Source of the DNA: Gracilibacteraceae bacterium
GTDB lineage: Bacteria > Bacillota > Desulfitobacteriia > Desulfitobacteriales > Syntrophobotulaceae
Assembly: GCA_031263945.1 (NCBI GenBank)
Contig: JAISEW010000049.1
Coordinates: forward strand, 1 to 23,810
Length of the DNA: 23,810 nt
Direction of reading: 5' to 3'
A program made the translations under genes and the position numbers. Positions 1-6,800 of this stretch are shown piece by piece (within the stretch, counting starts at the first letter, position 1; every line of letters starts with the position of its first letter). Below the pieces are notes generated by a model, which was not told the origin of the DNA, ran no database searches, and was given only the letters and a program-made list of their open reading frames with translations.

Positions 1-332
1 TTGCGCAAAGTCGCTTCCAGGTTGCGCCGGATGTCAGATTGGGTATGCATGGCCCGGAGAGGCTGTTTCGTCGCTATTTTGACCCGCGCGCGCCGTCCGT
101 CCGCCGCCAGCGCTTCGCCCAGAACGCTCTCGCTGTCTCCGTTATGGTAGCTGAAGGCCGTGTCAAAATAATTGACGCCGTGGTCCGCCGCGCAGCGGAT
201 CAATTCATAAGCTTTTTCCCTGTCCACCCGAGCCTGGGCGCTGCCGTCGTAGATCCGCGGCAGCCGCATACAGCCCAGCCCCAGGGCCGACACATCATAA
301 CCGAGTTTTCCATAAGCGCGGTATTGCATCAT
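1..332 (-). CDS. Aldo/keto reductase, 5' part only (runs off the left edge)
   Basis: About 110 codons are visible on the minus strand and the 3' part lies outside the window. The translation begins MMQYRAYGKLGYDVSALGLG and continues with GCMRLP, VNYFDTAFSYHNGDSESVLGEAL and VKIATKQP. These are the N-terminal strand and the Asp and Tyr of the catalytic tetrad, followed by the Lys-containing strand, of the aldo/keto reductase family of NADPH-dependent oxidoreductases. Two ATG codons are adjacent (330-332 and 327-329). A ribosome binding site reading AAAGGTGG on the minus strand at 336-343 supports either. The family is often annotated as a predicted oxidoreductase or as an Fe-S-containing AKR; the C-terminus needed to decide is missing. 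The gene is divergent from nfeD, and the 205-bp gap contains two inverted repeats. Confidence 0.9.
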   Translation of the reverse strand, partial: MMQYRAYGKLGYDVSALGLGCMRLPRIYDGSAQARVDREKAYELIRCAADHGVNYFDTAFSYHNGDSESVLGEALAADGRRARVKIATKQPLRAMHTQSDIRRNLEATLR

Positions 333-359
333 CCGCCACCTTTCGCTGACTGGTTACAG

Positions 360-381
360 TTCACACCATCGATACTGTGAA
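360..381. promoter_or_regulatory. Inverted repeat TTCACA-N10-TGTGAA upstream of the aldo/keto reductase
   Basis: TTCACA (360-365) and TGTGAA (376-381) are perfect 6-bp inverted arms separated by 10 bp. The repeat lies 28 bp upstream of the aldo/keto reductase start, where a core promoter and operator for that gene would be expected. It is not a CRP or Rex box, since the arms are in the opposite order. Function is inferred from position only. Confidence 0.35.
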
Positions 382-417
382 ACACTGACTGCTTGAAAAC
401 GAAGTGGATTTTCTTGG

Positions 418-450
418 AGTATATCATATTACAGCCAAATATGATATACT
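418..450. promoter_or_regulatory. Perfect 13-bp inverted repeat between divergent genes, candidate operator
   Basis: AGTATATCATATT (418-430) and AATATGATATACT (438-450) are perfect inverted arms around a 7-nt centre. By symmetry each strand carries TATACT, a good -10 hexamer, at the outer end of its arm. The repeat is AT-rich, lacks a T tract and lies between two diverging genes, so an operator or divergent promoter fits better than a terminator. No convincing -35 is present at 17 bp on either strand, which could mean activator dependence. Confidence 0.5.
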
Positions 451-537
451 AAATTATTATGGGCGTCATATAGAGCCGTTACTCTTTTATTTTGCCCTTT
501 ATTGTGGTAATATTAGCAAGGGGAGGTGAGAAAAAAT

Positions 538-1026
538 ATGTTTATTGAGGCGACGACGCCGGTGTTGATCGTGCTGGGCCTGATCCTTGTGGCTTTGGAG
601 ATATTCATCCTGCCGGGCGGTATCGCCGGTCTGATCGGCGTCGTCCTGATGATGGCCGGCTTGTTTTTCATGGCCGATACCGTCGCGCAAGGCATCCTGT
701 ATATGTGCATCCTGCTGCTGTTCATCGTGATCGTATTGCTCCTGGCGTGGAAAACGGGCAATTTGGGACGGTTATGGAACAGGATCTCCCTTGGGGCCAA
801 GCAGGATAACCGGGACGGATATGTGGCCCCCAAGCAGGACTATGCCCGCTATCTGCACCGCACGGGCACGGCGCTGACTTTGCTCCGCCCGTCCGGAACA
901 GCCGAGATCGAGGGAGAGCGCGTGGACGTCGTCTCACAGGGAGACTATATCCCGCAGGGCGCGCCTGTTAAAGTGATCGCTGTGGAAGGAACGCGCATTA
1001 TCGTGCGCAGCGCCAACAATGACTGA
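538..1026 (+). CDS. Short NfeD-family membrane protein (NfeD with OB-fold domain)
   Basis: The protein has 162 residues. Three hydrophobic segments (about 9-24, 27-43 and 52-70) are followed by a soluble C-terminal domain (about 105-160) containing GTALTLLRPSGTAEIEGERVDVV and VKVIAVEGTRIIV, the OB-fold pattern of NfeD proteins. There is no N-terminal ClpP-like protease domain, so this is the short form. The start is the ATG at 538: GGGAGGTGA at 521-529 is its ribosome binding site, and the upstream in-frame GTG at 526 lies inside that site. Short NfeD proteins are encoded next to and act with flotillin-like SPFH proteins; floA follows 32 bp downstream. The likely role is in organising membrane microdomains. 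Confidence 0.9.
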   Translation: MFIEATTPVLIVLGLILVALEIFILPGGIAGLIGVVLMMAGLFFMADTVAQGILYMCILLLFIVIVLLLAWKTGNLGRLWNRISLGAKQDNRDGYVAPKQDYARYLHRTGTALTLLRPSGTAEIEGERVDVVSQGDYIPQGAPVKVIAVEGTRIIVRSANND

Positions 1027-1058
1027 GCTGTACGCTCAAATTAAAGGAGGTCAATAAT

Positions 1059-2072
1059 ATGCCGCTTACCGCTCCGGTGGTTTCTGTCGTGATCATTGGC
1101 ATCGTCGTCCTTATTTTTTTAATGATCCTGTTCAGCTTCATCCCGGTGGGGCTCTGGATCTCGGCTATGGCCGCCGGGGTGAACGTGGGGATTTTCAACC
1201 TCGTCGGGATGCGCCTGCGGCGCGTCGTGCCGAGCCGCATCGTCAACCCGCTGATCAAAGCGCATAAAGCCGGGCTGAATCTCAACTCGTCGCAATTGGA
1301 AGCTCATTATCTGGCCGGCGGCAATGTGGACCGCGTGGTCAACGCCCTTATCGCCGCGGAACGGGCGGCGATCCCGCTGCCGTTCGAGCGGGCGGCGGCC
1401 ATCGATCTGGCCGGGCGCGACGTGCTGCAGGCCGTGCAGATGTCCGTCAATCCCAAAGTCATTGAGACGCCCACAGTTTCCGCCGTGGCGGCCAACGGTA
1501 TTGAACTTCGGGTCAAGGCGCGCGTCACGGTGCGGGCCAATATCGACCGTCTGGTCGGCGGCGCCGGGGAAGAAACGATCCTGGCCCGCGTCGGCGAGGG
1601 TATCGTCACCAGTATCGGCGGCTCCGAATCGCATAAGGACGTGCTGGAAAACCCGGATGTGATCTCCAAGGCGGTCCTGAACAAAGGACTGGATTCCGGC
1701 ACGGCTTTCGAGATACTGTCCATCGATATCGCCGACGTCGATGTCGGCAAGAACATCGGCGCGACGCTGCAAACCGACCAGGCCGAGGCTGATAAACGGA
1801 TCGCCCAGGCCAAGGCGGAGGAAAGACGGGCGATGGCCGTGGCGCGCGAGCAGGAGATGAAGGCGGCCGTGGAGGAGATGAAAGCCAAGGTCGTGGAGGC
1901 GGAAGCCGAAGTGCCGAAAGCGATGGCCGCCGCTTTAAGGGACGGCAATATGGGCGTCATGGATTATTATAATTTGCAGAACATCGTCGCCGACACAAAA
2001 ATGCGGGACACGATCAGCACGTCCACCCAGCCGCCCAAAGCCCTCATCCCTGAAAGCGAGCCGAAAAAATAA
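1059..2072 (+). CDS. floA: Flotillin-like protein FloA (SPFH/UPF0365 family)
   Basis: At 337 residues this has the usual FloA length. A hydrophobic N-terminus (about 8-55, with VVSVVIIGIVVLIFLMILFS then VGLWISAMAAGVNVG) inserts in the membrane. It is followed by the SPFH region with NPLIKAHKAGLNL, LEAHYLAGGNVDRVVNALIAA and IVTSIGGSESHKDVLENPD, all hallmarks of FloA. An Ala/Glu-rich coiled coil (about 235-285) and the conserved tail with DGNMGVMDYYNLQN close the protein. AAAGGAGG at 1043-1050 fixes the ATG start. FloA scaffolds membrane microdomains that affect membrane fluidity, secretion and cell-envelope enzymes. The nfeD-floA pairing is the standard arrangement, as in Bacillus yqeZ-yqfA. 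Confidence 0.96.
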   Translation: MPLTAPVVSVVIIGIVVLIFLMILFSFIPVGLWISAMAAGVNVGIFNLVGMRLRRVVPSRIVNPLIKAHKAGLNLNSSQLEAHYLAGGNVDRVVNALIAAERAAIPLPFERAAAIDLAGRDVLQAVQMSVNPKVIETPTVSAVAANGIELRVKARVTVRANIDRLVGGAGEETILARVGEGIVTSIGGSESHKDVLENPDVISKAVLNKGLDSGTAFEILSIDIADVDVGKNIGATLQTDQAEADKRIAQAKAEERRAMAVAREQEMKAAVEEMKAKVVEAEAEVPKAMAAALRDGNMGVMDYYNLQNIVADTKMRDTISTSTQPPKALIPESEPKK

Positions 2073-2100
2073 CCGGGCGCTGCCGGACGGAGGCTAAAGC

Positions 2101-2724
2101 ATGGACAAACTAGTTGTTCAACTGATCATGATGGCGGTCGTCGCCGCCTTCTTTATTTCGGCCAACCGCAAAACCCGCAAACAAATCGCGCAGAATATGA
2201 CGGATCCGGAAAAAGCGGCGGAAGCGGAGCAGCGGCTGCGGGAGTATGTGGGGACCCCGGGCCGGGCCGCTCAAACTCCGACCGGGCGCGCGCCAGTGCG
2301 TCCCGCTCATACCCGGACCTATACCCGAACTTCCCCTCAACCTCAAAACCACCCCCCGGCGCCGCGGGAGGACGGCCTTTGGCTGCCCGAGGCGGCGGAG
2401 CCCGACGGCCGGGAAGCCGCTTACCCGCCGCCGCACCAACATCACTATACTCAGCAGATCCGCAATCCGCTGGGCGACGCCCTCCCCGACCGGGTCAACG
2501 AGAGCGTGCGGGGACTGGAGGGCGTCTGGGGCGACGAGGGGCACAGCGAACATTACCGCAGCAATTGGCTGGCGGAAACCGCGAAAGAGGGATCCCCGCC
2601 CCCGTCCTCCGTCATACTGGAAATCAGCCCGTCTGAAGTCATGCGCGGCGTAGTCTGGGGAATCGTGCTGGCGGAACCGCCGGGGCATCGCCGTCTGGGG
2701 CTGCCCGGTCGGCGGAGACGATGA
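2101..2724 (+). CDS. Uncharacterised single-pass membrane protein downstream of floA
   Basis: This 207-residue protein belongs to no family I can name. The N-terminus (MDKLVVQLIMMAVVAAFFIS) is one membrane segment followed by the basic stretch NRKTRKQ, giving a short outside N-terminus and a cytoplasmic body. The middle (about 50-150) is rich in Pro, Arg, Gln and His and probably disordered. The C-terminal part holds a compact hydrophobic motif, SPSEVMRGVVWGIVLAEPPG, then an Arg-rich end. CGGAGG at 2088-2093 is a good ribosome binding site. The stop overlaps the hisZ start by 4 bp (ATGA), implying translational coupling. Its position next to nfeD-floA suggests a membrane-microdomain role, but this is inference. 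Confidence 0.75.
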   Translation: MDKLVVQLIMMAVVAAFFISANRKTRKQIAQNMTDPEKAAEAEQRLREYVGTPGRAAQTPTGRAPVRPAHTRTYTRTSPQPQNHPPAPREDGLWLPEAAEPDGREAAYPPPHQHHYTQQIRNPLGDALPDRVNESVRGLEGVWGDEGHSEHYRSNWLAETAKEGSPPPSSVILEISPSEVMRGVVWGIVLAEPPGHRRLGLPGRRRR

Positions 2725-3869
2725 AGCGGGGTTCTCTCGGCCTGAAACAACCGGACGGCATGATGGATCTTCTGCCGGGACAGCTGGCCGCGCTGGAAGC
2801 CGTTCAGCGAAAAGCGCTCGAGGTCATGCAGGCGTGGACCTACCGCCGGGTGCGGACTCCCGGCTTGGAATTCCGCGATTGCGTCGAGCCGGGAGCGGAT
2901 CAGGACGATAAATTATACAAGTTTTTCGACCGGGACGGCAATATCCTGGCGCTCAGGCCGGAATTCACCACCCCGATCGCCCGCATGGCGGCGTCTTGCT
3001 GCCGGGAGGAAACGCCGCCGCTGCGGTTTTGCTACGCCGGTCCGGTGTACCGCTATGGCGCGGAGCGTCAGCGGGAGTTTTATCAGGCCGGGGCGGAGCT
3101 CGTCGGGGCGGAATCCCATCTGGCGGACGCGGAAGTGCTGGCTCTGGCGGTCGAAGTGATGAAAGCGCTGGAAGCGCGCGGTTTTCACCTCAGTCTGGGG
3201 CATAACGGGATTTTAAGCGGGTTCATGCAGGAATTCGGCCTGAAGGGCGAACTGCGGCGGGAACTGGAGGACGGGATCGCCCGCAAGGATATTGTGAAAC
3301 TGGAAGAATTGATCCGGGCGCGCGGGCTGCCGCCGGAAGCGGCGAAACTGCTGACGGCGCTGCCGACTTTGACCGGACGGGAAGAAGTGCTTGACGCACT
3401 GGATGAATGGGGGTGGATGCCGCCTGTCCGGCGGGCGGCGGAAACCCTGCGCACTATCTACAGCTATTTGGGTGAATTCGGGGCGCAAAAAGACGTGACC
3501 CTTGACCTGGGGATTTTGCAGGGCTTTTCCTATTATACGGGCGCGGTCTTTGAGGGTTATCTGCCGGGCGTGGGCGCGCCGGTCCTGGACGGCGGCCGTT
3601 ATGACGGTTTGTACGGCGACTTTGGTTTTCCGCAGCCGGCCACCGGTTTTGCCCTGCATTTGGGGTTGATTACGGAACAGCTGGAGGAAATCGATATCGC
3701 GGGCGCCGATTTTCTCGTCTACGGCCAGTCGCCGCTCAAGGTGATCAAGCGCTGCCGCGAGCTGCGCCGGGCCGGAAAGAAAGTGGAGATGGCTCTCTCG
3801 TTTCTGGCGGAGGACAAAGCGAAAGAATTGGCGGCCGGCCGGGGCATCGGCATGTTGGAACGAGTCTGA
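2721..3869 (+). CDS. hisZ: ATP phosphoribosyltransferase regulatory subunit HisZ
   Basis: The 382-residue protein has a class II histidyl-tRNA-synthetase-like fold: an N-terminal QPDGMMDLLPGQ, motif-2-like ALRPEFTTPIARMA, then YRYGAERQREFYQAGAELVG, LDLGILQGFSYYTG and GGRYDGLYGDFG. The length and shortened C-terminal domain fit HisZ better than a true HisRS, which is usually over 400 residues with a clear anticodon-binding domain. HisZ binds short-form HisG and is required for the first step of histidine biosynthesis, making phosphoribosyl-ATP, and for its feedback inhibition by histidine. No hisG or other his gene is in the window. It is translationally coupled to the preceding small membrane-protein gene. 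Confidence 0.9.
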   Translation: MKRGSLGLKQPDGMMDLLPGQLAALEAVQRKALEVMQAWTYRRVRTPGLEFRDCVEPGADQDDKLYKFFDRDGNILALRPEFTTPIARMAASCCREETPPLRFCYAGPVYRYGAERQREFYQAGAELVGAESHLADAEVLALAVEVMKALEARGFHLSLGHNGILSGFMQEFGLKGELRRELEDGIARKDIVKLEELIRARGLPPEAAKLLTALPTLTGREEVLDALDEWGWMPPVRRAAETLRTIYSYLGEFGAQKDVTLDLGILQGFSYYTGAVFEGYLPGVGAPVLDGGRYDGLYGDFGFPQPATGFALHLGLITEQLEEIDIAGADFLVYGQSPLKVIKRCRELRRAGKKVEMALSFLAEDKAKELAAGRGIGMLERV

Positions 3870-3890
3870 CGGCAGTCGGAAGGAGACGCT

Positions 3891-4898
3891 ATGCGGGTTA
3901 TGGTTTATGGGGCCGGCAGTTGGGGAACGGCGCTGGCTTTTGTACTGGCGCGCGGCGGCCACGAAGTGTTCCTTCACGGGCGCCGGAAGGAAGATATGGC
4001 GGAAGTGGCGCGCTCGCGTGAAAACAGGCGCTATTTGCCGGGCGTTATCCTGCCGGCGGCGATCACTCCGGTGGCGGACGAGGAATTCCTGTTTCGCTGC
4101 GAAGCGGTCATTCTTTCCGTCCCTTCCCACGCGGTGCGTGAAGCGAGCAGTCGTTTGCGCGGGCTGCTGCCTCCCGGCTGCGTCGTCGTCAATACGGCCA
4201 AAGGGCTGGAAGAAAACACTCATTTGCGTTTGAGCGAAGTGATAAGATCCGAGCTGCCCGGCCATCCGGCAGCCGTGCTCTCCGGCCCCAGCCACGCGGA
4301 GGAAGTGGGACGGGAAGTGCCGACGACCGTGGTGTCGGCGGCCGCGACAGCGGAAGTGGCCGAGTTCGTGCAGGATATGCTCATGACCGATAATTTCCGT
4401 GTATATACAAATATGGATATAATAGGCGTGGAATTGGGCGGAGCGCTGAAAAATATCATCGCGCTTTGCAGCGGCATGATAGAAGGCATGGCTTCGCGTG
4501 ACAATACCAAAGCCGCGCTCATCACCCGCGGCGCGGTGGAGATGGCCCGTCTCGGCGCGGCGCTGGGGGCGGAGCAGGCGACTTTTTTCGGTTTGGCCGG
4601 CATCGGCGATCTGATCGTCACCTGCATGAGCAAACACAGCCGTAATTTGCGCGCCGGGCGCCTGCTGGGAGCGGGGATCCCGCTGGAACAGGCGCTGAGT
4701 GAGGTCGGCATGGTGGTCGAGGGCGTGCGCAATACGAAAGTGGCTTATGAACTCAGCCGCATACAAGGCGTGGAAATGCCTATAACCGAACAGGCTTACC
4801 GGGTGCTGTTTGAAAGGCTGACGCCGGAAGACGCCCTGAAGACGCTCATGCGGCGCGGCCGCAAACATGAACGGGAGGAACTGCCGGGGAAGTACTGA
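3891..4898 (+). CDS. gpsA: NAD(P)-dependent glycerol-3-phosphate dehydrogenase
   Basis: At 335 residues the length is typical of GpsA. The N-terminal Rossmann motif GAGSWGTALA (residues 6-15) is followed by NTAKGLEENT, the substrate-pocket segment LSGPSHAEEVGREVPTTVV, GALKNIIALCSGMIEGM with the catalytic Lys, and GLAGIGDLIVTCMSKHSRN. The enzyme reduces dihydroxyacetone phosphate to sn-glycerol-3-phosphate in the cytoplasm, supplying the backbone for phospholipids. GGAAGGAG at 3878-3885 fixes the ATG. It lies 21 bp behind hisZ in the same apparent operon, next to envelope genes. Confidence 0.97.
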   Translation: MRVMVYGAGSWGTALAFVLARGGHEVFLHGRRKEDMAEVARSRENRRYLPGVILPAAITPVADEEFLFRCEAVILSVPSHAVREASSRLRGLLPPGCVVVNTAKGLEENTHLRLSEVIRSELPGHPAAVLSGPSHAEEVGREVPTTVVSAAATAEVAEFVQDMLMTDNFRVYTNMDIIGVELGGALKNIIALCSGMIEGMASRDNTKAALITRGAVEMARLGAALGAEQATFFGLAGIGDLIVTCMSKHSRNLRAGRLLGAGIPLEQALSEVGMVVEGVRNTKVAYELSRIQGVEMPITEQAYRVLFERLTPEDALKTLMRRGRKHEREELPGKY

Positions 4899-4954
4899 TT
4901 TAATTCTGTTACGGCTGCCGGCGCCGAAACTGATGAGAAAGGCGGGCACAGACA

Positions 4955-6448
4955 GTGACGCATGGAAAAATATGGATATTATTGAGTCTGGGGATCTTGC
5001 TTGGCTGCGCCGCGCTGCTCGCCGGGCAATCGGCTCCGGTCGCGGCGGCCTCTTTCCAAACCGCCGCTTACGAGAATCCCCGCACGATCATTATCGCCGC
5101 GCCGGGAGAAAAAGCGACGACCACCGGCGAGAACATCAGTCTGTATGGGGCGTGTGACTACGATTATCCTCTGTATTTGAACGGCTCGGTCATTCCTTAT
5201 ACGGAGCATGGGTTTTTTGCTCAATATTTGTCTCTGCAAATGGGTGAAAACCGTTACACCCTGGAAAACAACGGCGTTATAAAAACCGTGGTCATAACCC
5301 GCGAGGCGAAAAAACCGGCGGCCTCCGATCCGACCGGCTATTCCCCGTTAGGCGGTCATGGCGTCGTGCGTCTGGATAATATCACGCACCGGCAGGGGCC
5401 GGGCTCGTCCTATCCTCTGCTGGAGCCGGTCGTCCGCGGCACGGCCTGTGTGATCACGGGGCAAAGCGGTTCATATTACCGGCTGGCGGACGGCAGTTAT
5501 ATTTTCAAAAGCGCCGTGAATTACAGCGGCGCCGCTTTGGCGCGCAATCAGGTCCAGGCCTTTAAGACGACGCCTTTAACGGAGAGCCGTTCCACGGAGA
5601 TCAGGCTGAAAATGCCGGTGCAGGCGTATTATAACGTGGAAATGCAAGCCGAACAGGCGGTGCTGACTTTATACAACACGGCTTTTGCCTGGCCGCCGGA
5701 ACTGAAAGAAAACGCCATGATCCGCGACGCCGTTCTTTTGAGCGAACCGGGGGCGACCCATACGCGCTACGCTTTCCGTTTCCAGGCCGGGGTGAAGCCG
5801 GCCGGCTACTATATAACTTTTGCGGACGGCGGGCTGGTCATAGGTTTCCGGCATCCGCCCTCTCCGGCGGCGGACGGCAGTTTGGCCGGCATGAAAGTGC
5901 TGCTTGACGCCGGTCACGGCGGCAGTGAAAACGGAGCGCTGGGCGCGGCGCTCACGGCTTCCCCGGCGGAAAAGGACATCAACCTCGCCATCACGCTCCG
6001 CGCGGCGGACTATCTGCGCGGCCGCGGCGCCACCGTCATCATGACCCGGACTGAAGACGTCTACGTTTCCCTCGACGACCGCGTGGCCATGATAAAGAAA
6101 AACAATCCGGATATAGCGGTTTCGATCCACAACAATTCCGTGGCCAGCACCACGGATCAGACGACGACCAAAGGACTGCTGATCTGCTATTCTCTGCCGG
6201 CCCAGATGGCGGACGCCAGGTTTTTCGCCGACGCTCTGAGCGCGGCGACCGGGCAGCCGCAGAGCGGTTCGGGCTTATATGACAGCAATTTAGCGCTGAC
6301 CCGGCTGACCAATTGCCCGGCCGTGCTGATCGAAAACGCCTTTATGTCCAATCCGGACGAATACGAATGGCTGCTGCGGGACGCCAATCAGAGCCTATTG
6401 GGAGCGGAGATCGGCAAAGTGATCGAACAGCGCCTGTTGTCGAATTAG
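4955..6448 (+). CDS. Secreted N-acetylmuramoyl-L-alanine amidase (Amidase_3) with SH3-like domain
   Basis: This 497-residue protein starts with a signal peptide or anchor (residues 1-32, IWILLSLGILLGCAALLAG). An Ig-like segment (about 42-112, ISLYGACDYDYPLYLNG) and a bacterial SH3-type segment (about 133-190, ITHRQGPGSSYPLLEPV) follow. The C-terminal zinc amidase (about 310-495) shows LLDAGHGGSENGALG with the first zinc His, SPAEKDINLA with the Glu ligand, AVSIHNNS with the second zinc His and VLIENAFMSNPDE with the catalytic Glu. It cleaves the lactyl-peptide bond of peptidoglycan outside the cell. The start is a GTG behind AAGGCGG at 4939-4945, a moderate site. A bactofilin gene follows 22 bp downstream. 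Confidence 0.92.
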   Translation: MTHGKIWILLSLGILLGCAALLAGQSAPVAAASFQTAAYENPRTIIIAAPGEKATTTGENISLYGACDYDYPLYLNGSVIPYTEHGFFAQYLSLQMGENRYTLENNGVIKTVVITREAKKPAASDPTGYSPLGGHGVVRLDNITHRQGPGSSYPLLEPVVRGTACVITGQSGSYYRLADGSYIFKSAVNYSGAALARNQVQAFKTTPLTESRSTEIRLKMPVQAYYNVEMQAEQAVLTLYNTAFAWPPELKENAMIRDAVLLSEPGATHTRYAFRFQAGVKPAGYYITFADGGLVIGFRHPPSPAADGSLAGMKVLLDAGHGGSENGALGAALTASPAEKDINLAITLRAADYLRGRGATVIMTRTEDVYVSLDDRVAMIKKNNPDIAVSIHNNSVASTTDQTTTKGLLICYSLPAQMADARFFADALSAATGQPQSGSGLYDSNLALTRLTNCPAVLIENAFMSNPDEYEWLLRDANQSLLGAEIGKVIEQRLLSN

Positions 6449-6470
6449 AGTTCTTGCGGGGTAAGAGAAA

Positions 6471-6785
6471 TTGCACAGTCTTTTTATTCTTCCGGCGGAC
6501 GCATATGTGACGGGCAAAATCGTTTCGAAAAGCGACGCGCGGATCGAGGGCAAATTCGACGGGGAAATCGAAATAAAGGGAGATCTGACTTTGGGTGTTT
6601 CCGCCGAAGTGGAGGGGAACATAAAAGCCCGCAACGTCAGTGTCGGCGGTAAGGTGAAAGGCGGCGTCACAGCGGGCAATCTACTGGAAATTACTGCCAG
6701 CGGCTCTTTGCGCGGGGATATAATCACGAAGGAATTGCTCATTGAGACCGGAGGGGTTTTCGTCGGTTCCAGCAAACACTGGTGA
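6471..6785 (+). CDS. Bactofilin (polymer-forming cytoskeletal protein)
   Basis: This 104-residue protein is a compact right-handed beta-helix of the bactofilin/DUF583 family. Repeating short strands are visible: GKIVSKSDARIEGKFDGEI, EIKGDLTLGVSAEVEGNIKA, VSVGGKVKGGVTAGNLLEI and SGSLRGDIITKELLIE. Flanking tails are almost absent, so it is a minimal core domain. The only plausible start is the TTG at 6471, with a weak GCGGGGTAAG site at 6457-6464. Bactofilins self-assemble without nucleotide and scaffold cell-wall enzymes. The adjacency to the amidase suggests localised peptidoglycan remodelling (inference). It ends 15 bp before cydD. Confidence 0.9.
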   Translation: MHSLFILPADAYVTGKIVSKSDARIEGKFDGEIEIKGDLTLGVSAEVEGNIKARNVSVGGKVKGGVTAGNLLEITASGSLRGDIITKELLIETGGVFVGSSKHW

Positions 6786-6800
6786 AAGGCGGTCAGGTGA

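Noticed and set aside
3213..4949. Very long open frame on the minus strand (578 codons) opposite hisZ and gpsA
   Set aside because: Lies opposite two well-identified genes, has Arg/His/Gln-rich low-quality composition and no family motifs. Such frames are common in GC-rich DNA. The same applies to minus frames at 8619-10208 and 12275-14023.
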